DNA of 64,000 bases, taken from NCBI RefSeq assembly GCF_030936135.1, contig NC_082595.1, positions 107,797,334 to 107,861,333 on the forward strand. The letters are read 5' to 3'. Positions 9,180 to 22,200 of the stretch are shown in pieces. The position numbers and the translations under genes are program-made. The stretch's first letter is position 1. Each line of letters opens with the position of its first letter. The stretch comes from Gavia stellata. Taxonomy: Eukaryota > Chordata > Aves > Gaviiformes > Gaviidae. The notes beneath the pieces were generated by a model. The model saw only the letters and a program-made list of their open reading frames with translations. It did not search any database and was not told the origin of the DNA.

Positions 9180-10749
9180 AATTTCTGCAAACATGGGTAT
9201 AAAATGTCTAGAAAAGTTAAATATTCCCAAACTTAACTCATGCAAATTTGTATGTGCAGGGAGCTTTCCTCTGGGCAAAGGACAGTTTGCTGTAACAAAC
9301 CCCCATAACCCCAGAATGAAATTACCTGCCTTAGGAGGAGCAGGGGAAGGGCGAGCACAGCACCAGGAAAATGGGGGAAACTAAGTGTGTGTAAAACAAT
9401 TTTAATTAATTATTATTTCTTTTTGGGAAAAATTAGGTCTCAGATAATAATGATTAGACTCTTAAGATTTGAATTACGCAAACAGTAAGTTTTGTGTTTG
9501 GCTCCTGCCTGAGCTAGAGCCCTGCAGTGTCACGGCGCTGACTGTGCCCGGCCATGGACCCACCGATATGGACCCTGACCCCGACCTGTGGGCTGACTGC
9601 CGGGCCCTGCTCCGGAGGGAGCAGCTGGCCTGCGCTGCTCTTCCACAATATTTTGTCACACCCCCAGGTTGTGATCCCAGGCCCTACGCTGCTAGAGCAT
9701 TTCCAGTTCTCATTTTACAGGCTCTGCGGTCGTTAATGGTGCCTCTAGAAGAGGATGGCACGTTTAGCCATTCCGATGAGAGGAGTTTCCTCTATTTCCT
9801 ATTTTCTTCCTTCCCACCATAAAAAGCATGTAAGGACCTAATTACAGGCCTTAACTTCAGTGCCTTGCTTCCTGGCATACATGCAGCAGCACCCATTTAT
9901 TTTTTTATCAACAGGCAAGCATTGTGTATGTAGGTCGCTTTAGTACTGCTTTGGGTTGAATTAAAGTAAAAGTGTTACACGTTTAACGTACAGCAATGTT
10001 TGATTAGGTCTGATCAAAACATGCATGGATATTAGATAACGGGAAGGACAAGGTGTAACCTTCTGTATCCAGTTAAAGTTCAACCAAATCCCTGCTAGCT
10101 TTGGCACGGAGCCAGTCATCGTTTGCAAAAATTTCTTTTATATGCACAGAAATGTTAACAGCTGGAAAGCTTAAAAGAGGATAGAGAAAGGCAGTACCAT
10201 CCAAAGCTAAATATGTGCCTATTTCTAAGTTTGTCTACTATACTTTTCTGCCTTCTGTGAATGCTAGCCAGGTGCATACTAGGCAGAGTATTTTCCTGTA
10301 CATGCGAGTATGCTGGTAGCCTTTATTCTAGAAGCCTTTATTTTTAAAATAAGGTGTCTTTTCCTAAATCCAGGGTTGCAGCCCCCTTTCAGCAGAAGAT
10401 AACATGAAATTCCAGGACAGTTAGAATGAATAACTGAAATGCTCATCTTTCTCCTGCCTTTATAGGTAGAGACATTGGTTCAGTTTGTGAAATGCAGATG
10501 GCATAGCTATATTTTCAAATAGAAGTGGCAAAACCTCTTGGCTGGAGCTTGGCTTGTCAAAACCCTCCTAACTGGGAGTATTAAATTAGGTAAAGATGAG
10601 GGGAATATTGGTTTCTGTGTTTCAGCTCTTGGGGTAAGAAGACTTGTTGATACTCCAAGCTGGCTGAAGCATATGCTGGGGTGAGCAGGATGTGTCTTGC
10701 CTGGATTTTTCCTGCCACAGCACTCCATAGGATATCCTTCTTCTTGTTC
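9180..10749. other. No recognised gene; includes an unexplained GC-rich patch
   Basis: Most of this is AT-rich and featureless. The exception is about 9490-9760, which is clearly GC-richer and open in one plus frame for 117 codons (9469-9822). It contains MDPDPDLWADCRALLRREQ, which I cannot place. The patch has no visible splice sites or conserved domain. It may be a fragment of an unrecognised repeat or retroposed sequence. Confidence 0.4.
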
Positions 10750-12678
10750 CTCCTATCCAAAAAGAAGTAACAAAAAATTCTCCTCCTAGCCAGAACCGCC
10801 TGATGCAGAGAGGGAATTAGAAAGGCAAAAGCCCAGCTAGAGCTCAATCTGGCCACGGTCATAAGAGATAACAAAAACTGTTTTATCAAATACATTAACA
10901 ACAAAAAGGGAGCCAAGGAGAATCTCCATCCTTTACTGGATGCGGGAGGGAACATTGTGACCAAGGATGAGGAGAAGGCTGAGGTACTTAATGACTTCTT
11001 TGCCTCAGTCTTCAATATCCAAAACAGGTATCCTCAGGGTATTCAGCTCCCTGAGCTGGAAGACAAGGATGGAGAGCAAAATAAACTCCCTGCAATCCAG
11101 GAGGAAGCAGTTAATGACCTGCTATGCCACCTGGACACTCATAAGTCTATGGGGCCTGATGGCATCCACCCAAGGGTGCTGAGGGAGCTGGCAGAGGAGC
11201 TTGCCAAGCCACTCTCCATCATTTATCAACAGTCCTGGTTAACGGGGGAGGTCCCGGACAACTGGAGGCTTGCCAACGTGATGCCCATCTACAAGAAGGG
11301 CCGGAAGGAGGATCCAGGGAACTACAGGCCTGTCAGCCTGACCTCGGTGCCAGGGAAGATTATGGAGAGGTTCATCTTGAGGGCGCTCAGAGGGCATGTG
11401 CAGGATAACCAAGGGATCAGGCCCAGCCGGTATGGGTTCATGAAAGGCAGGTCCTGCTTGACCAACCTGATCTCCTTCTATGACCAGGTGATCCGCCTAG
11501 TGGAGGAGGGAAAGGCTGTGGATGTTGTTTGCCTGGACTTTAGTAAAGCCTTTGACACTGTTCCCCACAGTATTCTCCTAGAGAAGCTGGCGGCCCGTGG
11601 TTTAGACAGGTACACTCTTCGCTGGGTAAAAAACTGGCTGGATGGCCGAGCCCAGAGAGTTGTGGTGAATGGAGTGAAATCCAGTTGGCGACCGGTCACA
11701 AGCGGAGTCCCCCAGGGCTCAGTTTTGGGGCCGGTCTTGTTTAATATCTTTATCGATGATCTGGATGAGGGGATTGAGTTCTCCCTCAGTAAGTTTGCAG
11801 ATGACACCAAGTTGGGAGGGAGTGTTGATCTGCTGGAGGGTAGGAGGGCTCTGCAGAGGGATCTGGACAGGCTGGATCGATGGGCCCAGGCCAATTGTAT
11901 GAGGTTCAACAAGGCCAAGTGCCGGGTTCTACACTTTAGTCACAACAACCCCATGCAATGCTACAGGCTTGGGGACGAGTGGCTGGAAAGCTGCCCCGCA
12001 GAAAAGGACCTGGGGGTGTTGGTCGACAGCCGGCTGAAGATGAGCCAGCAGTGTGCCCAGGTGGCCAAGAAGGCCAATGGCATCCTGGCCTGGATCAGAA
12101 ATAGTATGGCCAGCAAGAGCAGGGAGGGGATCGTGCCCCTGTACTCGGCGCTGGTGAGGCCGCACCTCGAATCCTGTGTTGAGTTTTGGGCCCCTCACTA
12201 CAAGAAGGACATTGAGGTGCTGGAGCGTGTCCAGAGAAGGGCGACGGAGCTGGTGAGGGGTCTGGAGCAAAAGTCTGATGAGGAGCAGCTGAGGGAGCTG
12301 GGGTTGTTCCGTCTGGAGAAGAGGAGGCTGAGGGGAGACCTCATCGCTCTCTACAATTACCTGAAAGGAGGTTGCAGAGAGGTGGGTGTTGGTCTCTTCT
12401 CCCAAGTGACAAGTGACAGGACAAGAGGAAATGGCCTCAAGTTGCACCAGGGGAGGTTTAGACTGGATATTAGGAAAAATTTCTTTACAGAGAGAGTGGT
12501 GAAACATTGGAAGAGGCTGCCCAGGGAGGTGGTGGAGTCACCATCCCTGGAGGTGTTCAAGGAACGTGTAGACGTGGCATTGTGGGACATGGTTTAATGG
12601 GCATGGTGGTGTTGGGTTGGTGGTTGGACTTGATGATCTTACAGGTCTTTTCCAACCTTAGTGATTCTGTGATTCACG
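10750..12678 (+). mobile_element. CR1 LINE, 5'-truncated, with long intact reverse-transcriptase frame
   Basis: This is the longest CR1 copy in the window, about 1.9 kb. It runs from the region just upstream of the RT domain of ORF2 to the 3' tail (CTTTTCCAACCTTAGTGATTCTGTGATTC). ORF1 and the endonuclease part of ORF2 are missing, as expected from 5' truncation during target-primed reverse transcription. The remaining coding frame is uninterrupted to its natural stop. The tail is of the 'CCTTAGTGATTCTGTG' type. The 5' edge is approximate. Confidence 0.93.
10957..12597 (+). CDS. CR1 ORF2 remnant: reverse transcriptase, 546 codons, no endonuclease
   Basis: The frame encodes the RT domain and C-terminal region of a CR1 non-LTR retrotransposon polyprotein. 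Visible blocks are [14 protein letters not shown] (about residue 68), [19 protein letters not shown] (about 110-130), motif [13 protein letters not shown] (about 193), [15 protein letters not shown] (about 248) and the catalytic FADDTKLGG (about 279). The C-terminal part continues through [11 protein letters not shown] to ALWDMV and stop. The frame stays open upstream to a TGA near 10801 and so extends beyond the first ATG. That ATG is only an internal Met, because the normal N-terminus with the endonuclease is absent. The catalytic Asp pair is intact, but the copy cannot retrotranspose on its own. It is probably untranslated; its openness mostly indicates a fairly recent insertion. Confidence 0.85.
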   Translation: MTKDEEKAEVLNDFFASVFNIQNRYPQGIQLPELEDKDGEQNKLPAIQEEAVNDLLCHLDTHKSMGPDGIHPRVLRELAEELAKPLSIIYQQSWLTGEVPDNWRLANVMPIYKKGRKEDPGNYRPVSLTSVPGKIMERFILRALRGHVQDNQGIRPSRYGFMKGRSCLTNLISFYDQVIRLVEEGKAVDVVCLDFSKAFDTVPHSILLEKLAARGLDRYTLRWVKNWLDGRAQRVVVNGVKSSWRPVTSGVPQGSVLGPVLFNIFIDDLDEGIEFSLSKFADDTKLGGSVDLLEGRRALQRDLDRLDRWAQANCMRFNKAKCRVLHFSHNNPMQCYRLGDEWLESCPAEKDLGVLVDSRLKMSQQCAQVAKKANGILAWIRNSMASKSREGIVPLYSALVRPHLESCVEFWAPHYKKDIEVLERVQRRATELVRGLEQKSDEEQLRELGLFRLEKRRLRGDLIALYNYLKGGCREVGVGLFSQVTSDRTRGNGLKLHQGRFRLDIRKNFFTERVVKHWKRLPREVVESPSLEVFKERVDVALWDMV

Positions 12679-12701
12679 AGAGCCCTCCACGAGAGGGCTC
12701 T
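12679..12701. repeat. Perfect hairpin abutting the CR1 3' end
   Basis: AGAGCCCTC (12679-12687) and GAGGGCTCT (12693-12701) are exact inverted 9-mers separated by five bases. They start immediately after the last CR1 tail bases. Confidence 0.8.
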
Positions 12702-14533
12702 GCGGCCACGGGTTTGCTCCGTGGCTGTGCTGAGAAAGTCTCTGCAATGAAAGAACCTGAAAATGCACGGGAGATCAAAAACAATCTTGTCCCTGTTCGG
12801 CTGGTCCAGAACAACTCTTATGGAAAGGGGTGGCAGGAAAGATCTGGATTTCTAGTAGAAATTAAGGAGGAAAAATACATCATCTCAGTTTTAATTATCA
12901 AAGCTAATGGAAAGGTAATATTCCACACATTTGTTATTCCATTTCCATAGGTGACTTTCAAAATGCACAAAACCCAGCTGTTTTAAAGAGACTAAACTGC
13001 AAGAAATCCATTGTGAATAGGATTTCTTTTTTGGCTGTGAGTCACGTCTCAATTCCTAGCAATGTGTACACTGATTTCCTGTAATGATTTGTGTCTCAGC
13101 CATTTGCTGAATCTTTTTTCCTGAGCTAGTTCTGAATTTACATTTTAAAAGCACAGGGGTTAACACAGACAGCTGGAGTTTCTTCTAACCTGGGTCTGCG
13201 TCTGAGGAAATGCAGAAAATGAGGAAAAAAAAGGACTTAATTGGGAATGTTTTAGTTGCTCATATAGTCTCACTGGAAGGAGATTAATTTCTGTTTCCAT
13301 TCTTTCTTTTTAGAGCATAAACTTCTAAAAAATCTTATTTGAAAAATGTCTCCCCCACAAAAAAATCCTACAGAACTCTGTGCAAACTTTACAAAAGTAT
13401 TTTCCTTGAATGTGAGTATTTCCATTCTTTTTCTTAAAGCAACAAGCTATAACTCTCAGCCTAATCCTCCTTGATGCTGTCATCCAGCAAATAAAGTTAT
13501 TGTGCAATGGCTGAAGAACAAATTTGGCCTATGGAAAGTGAGTCTGGGGAATGGTGGAGCTGCCTTCCTAAGCCCATCGCACAAAACTATGTTCTGCAAA
13601 TTCACCTTGCAGTGGAGTGATAGAAATCTGCCTGCGATGATGCTCGTGCCCACACCTCAGCATGAAAAAAAGGAGTTGTGGAAAGTACCTTGTAAGGAAT
13701 CTCTGTGATTCCTGCACCTCTGCCTTCTAACTCTGTGACAAATCTGAGAGAAAGAGGACATATTCAGATCCGCTGTTAACTGGAGGAGTTGCCACTAATT
13801 ATTAATAGCCAAAGGTCTTTATTTATGAGCTTCAGTTACCATTATCAGTGCGTGTGTGTGTGTGTCGGCCAATGAATGTTCCTTTGATTTCCTAGACAGC
13901 AGTGACAGAAACAGGAAAATACGTACAAGACATATTATATTTTTGAAAAATGTACTTTGACAAAAAACAACCCAGCTTTCTGTCTGCAAGATAAAAATCA
14001 GATGTTGATTTGTACTGAAACTTGGTCTGCGCTGTTTAACAGTCAAATATGTATCTTGTATTTATGGAAGATAATAAATTTTGAAAAACAATATGGAAAA
14101 TATCGGGCACTATGAGAACTTGAAGTATCCCCAATAAAATGTAATTATTTGAAGTGTGGATTTTTGACATCTCTGGGGCTAGAATGGTGGCCCAGATTTA
14201 TCTCAACTAACATAAGGTATTGACCTGAAATGCATAACTTGAGAGAGCAGTCACCCTAGGCTGCTCCTAGAGCAGTGTTTTTATTCCTCATGCATCTAGT
14301 GCTGTGTGTTGGAAGGGCCTGTGACAGTAATTTCCTAAGGTCTTATATTGGTATGCTTCAGTTTGCCAGCCAGGGCTCTCTACATCCAAGAGGGCGCATT
14401 AAGGTTTCTGCAAGCTGAAGAACGTTGAAAACCATTGCTTTACAGTGAGAGCAGAGGTGAGGTATACTAGAGATCTGCTAGACTGAATCACTTTTTAGAG
14501 TGCGTCTTTGAATATGGAAGAGCCTACGGTTTG
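12702..14533. other. No gene seen
   Basis: This is AT-rich sequence with a short (TG)n run near 13850 and only chance reading frames. No repeat family was recognised. Confidence 0.45.
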
Positions 14534-14632
14534 CATTGTATTTTATATTTTGTATTGTAGTCTGTACTGTATGTATTTTTTATATTGTATGTATTTTATT
14601 TTGTATTCTATTCTGTACGTATCATATAGTAT
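14534..14632. repeat. Degenerate TGTATTTTA-like tandem array
   Basis: About 100 bases are built from loose repeats of TGTATTTTATATT, TGTATTGTAG and TGTATGTATTTT. The array ends just before the 5' junction of the next CR1 copy. Confidence 0.65.
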
Positions 14633-14643
14633 GGTGTGTCTTG

Positions 14644-15071
14644 TAAGTCGTATGAGGCACAGCTGAGGGACCTGGGGTTGTTAAGGCTGGAGAAAAGGAG
14701 GCTCAGGGGAGACCTTACCACTCTCTTCAACTGCCTGAAAGGGGGTTGCAGAGAGGTGGGTGTTGGTCTCTTCTCCCAAGTGACTAGCGACAGGACAAGA
14801 GGAAATGGCCTCAAGTTGTGCCAGGGGAGGTTTAGATTGGATATTAGGAAAAATTTCTTCACCGAAAGGGTTGTCAGACACTGGAACAGGCTGCCCAGGG
14901 AGGTGGTTGAGTCACCATCCCTGGAGGTATTTAAAAGACGTGTGGATGAGGCGCTTCGGGACATGGTTTAGTGGTGGACTTGGCAGGGTTAGGTTAACAG
15001 TTGGAGTTGATGATCTTAAAGGTCTTTTCCAACCTAAACAATTCTATGATTCTATGTTCTATGTTTCTATG
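14644..15071 (+). mobile_element. CR1 LINE 3' fragment
   Basis: The fragment covers the last ~110 codons of CR1 ORF2 and the tail. The 14636-14971 frame reads ...[14 protein letters not shown]... to [11 protein letters not shown] and stop without a break. The tail is CTTTTCCAACCTAAACAATTCTATGATTCTATG, of the 'CTATG' type, with extra ATGTTCTATGTTTCTATG units at the end. Confidence 0.93.
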
Positions 15072-16199
15072 AAATTACACTCCTAATACGCAAGCTTTGG
15101 CTACAAGACTAAAATGAGGCAGAGTACACGTGGCCCTCTACTTCTGTATCTGTTTGCATAGTACCTTGCTTAGTGGAGCACAGTCTGATTACAGCCTCTA
15201 AGTGCTGCTGCTGTATAAATGCTGTTATTGCAGCAGTTGCACATGCCACTTTGTATTTCATGCTCCTGATTCCGTTTCTGTTAGTGGCTGTGTGTCATTG
15301 TCACTCAGATACCGGCAGAACCTGTCATTTGTAAGTGCTGGTAGATGGTAATACGAGTCCTTTCCTAGGCTTTACAATGTACTGTTTAAAACCTGAAGAC
15401 AAATATGTTCATCTGTAGATGCTTTCAGATTGTCATCTGACCATAGACATCCACTGCTGCTAGTAATTTCAGCTAAACCTTTGGGGGTTTGGCACGTAAC
15501 AAAAAAAATCAAGCTGGAAATATCTTAGTTGAGCAAAAAGCCTGAAAACCCAGGGATAAAAGATAATATCACTTTTAGACCAGGGAGAGTCAGAGAATTG
15601 TTCCTAGGAAAATAATGTAAGAGCAGTTATGGTCTGTAAATTAGACCAGGAAAAGTGGTAGCTGAATACAAATCCAGCTGGAAAAGCATAGAAACAGGCT
15701 GGATGATTTGGAAATGAAGTCATTAATCTATCAGCTAGTGTAAAGAGGGAAAATATCTCTAGAAGGGTTGGTCAGCAAAATATCAGCTATATTAGTACTG
15801 TGAGCTACAACAACTGAGAGCTTTTTAAGAGCCAGGATGGTGCAATAACAAACTAAGACTTATTAACTAAATGTCTTCTTTTATTGTAAAACCTGCTGGG
15901 TTGTTGTTTTTCTCTTTTTCACACTGCCACTGACTCTTCTTTTTTTTTTTTTTATTTTTGCAAACAGCTTCACTGAAGTCTGTTCCAGAGGGAAGAGAAG
16001 AAAACACATCAGTGAGGAGCTAGTCATTGACAAAGAGCTGAGCAACACTTAGGGACAGAGCCTTCTAACACCAAACGCCCACGGAGAGATGCAGTTGGGG
16101 ATTGAAAAAATCACACGAAGTCCCCAGTGCACTCTTCTTTTCAATACTTTCTGCCCCAAGCTAATCTCCTTGTCATTAAGTTCACCTTGAACTTGTTGA

Positions 16200-16236
16200 A
16201 ACTGTAAGACTGGGGAAGAAATTCAGTCTTACAGTT
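16200..16236. repeat. Perfect 13-bp inverted repeat with 11-base loop
   Basis: AACTGTAAGACTG, less its first base for the exact count, pairs with CAGTCTTACAGTT. The arms 16200-16212 and 16224-16236 are exact reverse complements around GGGAAGAAATT. The stem is too short for a typical microRNA precursor. Confidence 0.85.
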
Positions 16237-19200
16237 AGGGCATAGGAGCCAGGAATTTTGATTTCTAGTCCTGGTTTTTGTGCAGGTTTGTGTAGATCAT
16301 TATTTTTTGCAAAGTGTTTCACGTTCTTCACATTGCTTTAAAAGAATAGTGCAGTGCTATTATGTAAGTGTTTGCAGGTCTTGGTAATGGGAAACAGAGT
16401 TTGATTTATTGCCATACATAGCATTTCCCTAAGTCAAGAGACAAATATATCCAAGGTAGAACTCAGGAAAACCTGGAAATACACGGCCCTTTCTCTGGCA
16501 AATTGAGCATGATCCATTCTACTGAATTTGCTCTTTCTCTCTCCCAGCAGTTCTCTTGTGCCTTTCTGATGTGAAAGACAGAGAATCTCTGCCAGCACGG
16601 ACACCAATCTGAGAACTTCTGAATCAAAGCCACTTTTATAAAAGTAGCCACACTTTTTATAAAGCCACACTTAGATACTCAAGTTGCCATTCTTGAAGGT
16701 ATGCAGAAAGAACTAGTAACGTACTAAAGACTAAATCTTTTTTCCTGGCGTGATCTGAACAATTAGCCAAAAATTGTGGGTTGTGGGGTTTGTTGCAGTT
16801 TGAGAGAGGAACAAGAGATGATACCAAATATTTCTGTCATGCAGTCCTCGTCGCAGTTGTTTCCTTAGAAGGGAGGGAGTCCTGGAGGTCCTGTGTCTTA
16901 AATACATGCTGAAATGCACAAGCCATCCACTTCCCTTCACCTCTTGCCCATGTTCTGCAAGAAACATTGCAGAATCTGCTCTTCCCTCTATTCTTATTTC
17001 TATTCTTTTACAGTTTTCTGTCCCTTTTTCCTACCTGCCAGTTTTCTTTTTGCATTCCCCAGATTCCCATCTTTCCTTCTGTTCTCTTTCCCTGTTCTTT
17101 CTCTCCTAAACCTTTTCACTCCCTGTCTTATCCTCATTTTTCAGAAATCTTCATTTGGCTCAGTTCGCACCTTTCTTTGCATGGTAGGGGTTCCGGCAGT
17201 TCCTTCTGATCTCTGTATCACTGACCAGCACTTTGGTGACCTGCAGCTTCCGAGAGAAATCTTTACAGGGAAGGCCTTGCTCAGCCCCAGTGACCCCAGG
17301 GTGGATGTGCCTAATGATCCAAGGGATGGTGGGAAAAGGAGCTGTGCTGGGAGGACCTCAGTGCCAGCACACTGGACAATATAGCTGTCAAACTAAGTCT
17401 CTCCTGAGCATGTGTAAACCGATTTTTCCAGGAGCTCAGAGCCGTGTCGCGTTTGGGAGAACATAATGAAAACAGCCAAAGACACAACGTTGTCCCCAGG
17501 GTTACATGTGTGGCTTGATTTCAAGTTCCTGCTTCAAAGCACAGAAATGCTAGAGCTTTTTAGCAGTAGTGTATGACTGATTGTATTTTTTTGTTGTTAT
17601 TTTACATGCACAAAATATTTCTTAACATTCGTCTTGGAAATGACTGAATTTTTTTATTGAACCTTTCTGAGAAATTATCAGTGTGAAACAAATGTGGCAA
17701 AGGTAATTTCAGCTTGAAAGTTCCAGCATAGCAAGACTTTATTGCGGAAAGCGTGAGGAAATCTTAATATAGGATATTGGTGCCTCCACCTTCAATAATA
17801 ATTTGAAAACTGAACGTTAAAATACTGACAGTTTAACAGAGAGTAATGAGCCATCACTTGTCAAAAATAATGTTGTAGGAAAAGGTCAGCTGTTTGGGAA
17901 AGCAAATGCCTGTGGTTTAACAAGGTTAATCATAAAAATAAGTGTATCGGTGCCAAATTGTCAGTTGCTGGGTAACCCACAGCTGAAGGAAAGTATATTT
18001 TCTTAATGGAAGGATTTTAATGATTTACCATCTCTGTGAAGTTTCCTTCAGTGGAGTGTGTAAGACTGAAATACGTGTTGTACAGACAGGAAGCAATCAG
18101 CTTTGTTGGTGGAGTTCAGGTTATGATGAAGACATGAGGCTCAGTCCAGTTACCTGCCCACAGGTGGGTGCCTTGGGCTGTTTGAGGAACCCTAGGGTAT
18201 GCTACTGGTTCTGCTGCTGCAGGAGCAGGTATTCTAACTGTGTCACATTGGCCAGCCCTGTGAGGATGTCCCCCATATCACAGAGCATTTAAAATAGCGC
18301 TAGAAGTCCATCTATGAACTGACTCAAGTCCTTAAATTGAGATTGAGCTACGGATTAAGAGACCTGCACCACATGTGTCTACAGGTGCAGCAGATGTCTA
18401 AGCTCTCGTTATAGATGGTAGGCCCTAGGGAGTAATTAAGCTCATCAGCCACTACAGACATGGTTCAGTTGCCTAAACATCTGAGGTGCCATAGTGCATG
18501 TGAGACGTCTGGGGGGGGTGGCAGATATGACAGGTGCGACAGGAAAATGAGCCCTTCTGTAAGAGCATCTGTAGACCAGGGAAGATAAATCAGGGCATCT
18601 CAAATGTCTCGACACTTTTATTTAGGCAATGCAGTCTGCCTGCTACATTTGGTCAGCTAATTTCTCTCTCGACTCCATTGATATTATTGGCTGCAGGCTC
18701 AATTCAGTTGGCTGAACATGAATAACAATAAAAAGTTCCTTTATTTAGTTTTGATGTATCCCTAATGGACTTAAAATAACTTAAAATAAAACATCCACAC
18801 CAGATAAAATAAACTACACATGATTTATTTATGGAAAAATTTCTTTACAGGCACAAGGATTGAAGACCAACCTGCAAACACGATAAACAGAACTTGATGG
18901 CTAAGGTGCCTCACTCAAAATGGAGAATGTTCTGCTTGCTTTTGACTGGATATTATTGGATTGTTTAGCTGGTTCTTGACGTGGTTTTTGCATGTGGCAG
19001 GGCTTTTTTGCTGACTGGAGGCCTTTTGGTGTGATCTGGTCATGTCCTATTGTGAATTTCTCTTCCCCTCCAAAACTGGGTGGCTAGATCCCAGCTGCTG
19101 TTTGGAAATTATCCATCCATCTCTCTGTCTCTGCCAGGCTACAGCAACAAATTAAACAGTGACAGACACCTGCACAAGGCAGTAGAACTCAATTAATCTA

Positions 19201-22200
19201 TATTGTCAACAAGGCACTGGCCTGGCTTGGATCCAGGCAAACTATAACTCTCCTAAGCAATTTCCAGGCGCAGTTTAGGAGTTAGCGTGGGCCAGAGACA
19301 ATTTCCCAGGACAGAGAGCAAGACAGAGAAGCAAACAGAAGGAATGACCAGAGAAGATTAATTTCCTTGCTAAATCAGGTGAAAACCTGTAGCACCAGTG
19401 AAGTCATCTATCGCAATTGCTTCAAAGTAAAATAAAACTGGGCCAGTCAGAATGGAATACACCTTTCCTCCTCCTTTGCCAATTCATAGAATAATGTATT
19501 ACCTCACCTATCAGCCCTTCTACAAGGCTTCCTTTAAACTAGACACCTAATGCCCTTTTTATGGATAAAAGAGAAATAGGCACCTTTCGTGTGTGATCCA
19601 TCTGACCTTTAGATGTCTACATTAAAAGACGATGAGTCTTTCACCTGGAAATACCTGTTATAGTGTGTAAAGGGGATCTAGACTAACTTAGATGACTCCC
19701 ATCCAAATGTACCTTCGTAATTTCCTGAGAAGCTTCTATCTGCAAACTTAGTCCACTAATCACTAAAGTCCTCAGCAAGAGAGACTAAATGGGTACATGC
19801 AGAACAAAAAACCTCAGAGTTAGGACTTCTGTTCTGGGCTGCAAAAAGGATATTTCGTTTGACTACATAAAAAGATGTTTTATCTGACTATAACATGTAA
19901 GTAGCATTATGGGGTTTTTTTGTTTCGTAAGATTTCTTTAAAATTCCTTTCAAAACCTAGACTATATGCTGAGCAGATGTGGCTTATGGAATTATAGTCA
20001 GCTTGGTTACTTTTCTGCAGTTAGGAGGAGTGTCTCAACTGAAAACAAAATAGATAAATGGTTTTTCCGCTGTTTTTCAACTTTGTTATGTATTCTGCAG
20101 CTGCTTCGTAATCATAGCAAGAATCAACTATATTATTCATGCTGACAAGTTTGAAAATGATTGAAAACTATGGAAAAGGAGAAGCCAAAGCTTTTTGCGT
20201 TTGCAACCTTTTCCCCAGCTAAACACGTCAGGTTCCTCCTAGTCTATTTTTGTATTTTCCTTCCAGCTTAGAATGTTCCATCCTAAAAGAGTTTAGGTTA
20301 TACTTTTAATACTGGAATAACACGAGGGGCATTTTATGTGATACAAAAATTCTCTCCAGAATTGATTTTCCCCTGCATGTTAAGGAGTACCAAGTCTGGC
20401 TTCAAGCGAATTCCATTAATGCAAGTACAAAATACTCTTTTTTTCCATCACTTGGTCTTGCATAAGTGACAGTAACACAGCATATTAGAAGTGATTGAGG
20501 CTTTCACCGAGTGGTATGGACTTCTCATTAGAGTAAGATGATTACTAGGGTGACTTATCAGTCAAAAGGCATTATATTTGCAATGGCTATGTTGAAATTA
20601 AGCACAGATGAGACCCACAAGCAAGCATTGCTCTGAAAAATAAAGTTCACGTAATGCTGAATTGAAGGGGCTTTCCAAGGAGAGGGGCTAGGAAGAAACT
20701 TATTTGGCACACGTGATTTCTCTGAACTGTCCCAAGGCACTAGCTTGTGGTGCTTCCCCAGAGACCAACCTGTGACATGCTATCAGAAGACACTTCATTC
20801 TCTCTCTGGCAGTCAAAACCAGCACTTGGGGTTTTTCCAGAGGGTCATTTATTGTGCTGGCATTTAGCACATATTCCAGAATCAGCAAAGTTCACACTGA
20901 CAGACTTCTCCCTAGCTAAAGTTACCTGGAATAGCTGTAGTTTGCTCGGAAACAAACCAAACCAAACCATATTTCTATTACACAAGCGTCTCATCAAAGA
21001 TGTGACAAAGAAGAGATGTCATTTTAAAGGTGGAAAAAAGAAAACACAGAGGACTCTCTTGCCTAAACAAAAAATTGAAACACGGTCCTGGTGTCCCAGG
21101 TGCCAGCTCAGCGCTGTATCAATGGGAACACAAAAGGCAGTTAAGGCTGCTTATTGCACTGACAATTCTGCAGCCCATGCTATCTCCTTGCACCGGTTCC
21201 TTTGCCTGATATTGAAGTACTTCAGAACTTCACACCGTCTCTCTAATGCAAAAGAGAGAAATCCTACTTACTGTCGCTCATTAAAAAAGAAATCGTTCCA
21301 CTCTTTCAAAGGTTAAGTATAGTTTCTAGGCACATTCTGAGAGCAAAACTCATATTCAGCCTACCTGAAAATCCAAATTGGGCTCAATTTTCATGTCTCA
21401 TGTATTCATGTCTCATCTGTATTTCTTTATAGAATTTTTGAGAACAGAAGTCCAGTTCTTGCCCCAGAGGGAGCTCCATTTCCGTAATAGATGATATGAG
21501 TCCGTACAGCTCAGATAAGTCTGTTAAGTTCACAAATTGCTCTGAGATTTCAAAATACAGCTATTATGGAAATAGCCATTGTTGTTCTTGTTTTTAATAG
21601 CTGCTGACAATCATGAATATTTTGAGGATAAGTGCCAAGTTAGAAGCTGTGTTTCTGAATAGAGCTTTTCAAATACGCAAGGACTCTATTATGTTTTGGG
21701 TAATTTCATGAGAAGCTTTATGTTGGTGTGTTTGGACGCTCACCCGAGAAACATCTGGTGGAAGGGGATCAGACTGACACAACAAAGACTGGCAGGCATG
21801 CTTACACGTCCCCTTGTGGAGCCAGTTTATGGTTTTGGTTGTGCTAAAGATGTTGTACACTTCATCTTTGCGGGGCTTTATTGAATTGACTTGACCTGTC
21901 TGAAACCGAGCATTTCCATTTCATGGCAAATGTCAAAGTTTCATAGTATATTTTCATTCTCAGTGTGAACAAAACCACTTTTATTCCACTTTCCTGTCCA
22001 TTTAGAAAAGTGTTGCTTTAAAAAACCATACATATTTATAGATGTATGTACACAGGAAACATCAAAGCTTATTTTTGGTTCTTTTTATCTTTGTGTTAGT
22101 TTTTTAGCTCCTGGCATAGCGGTTCTCGTGGTCCAGGATGTGGCATATCTCATTGCATTGAATCCTCTCAGGATATGGTCCCAGTAAGGATATCATTACT

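Noticed and set aside
11929-12507. 192-codon minus-strand frame inside the CR1 copy
   Set aside because: It is an antisense shadow of the CR1 reverse-transcriptase frame. The same shadow recurs in the other CR1 copies.
16914-17384. 156-codon plus-strand frame rich in Phe, Leu, Ser and Pro, membrane-like
   Set aside because: The composition is explained by a long pyrimidine-rich stretch; no family resemblance.
20747-21316. 189-codon open stretch on the plus strand
   Set aside because: It starts at GTG rather than ATG, has no recognisable domain, no flanking splice signals that extend it, and a length that is plausible by chance in 64 kb of AT-rich DNA.
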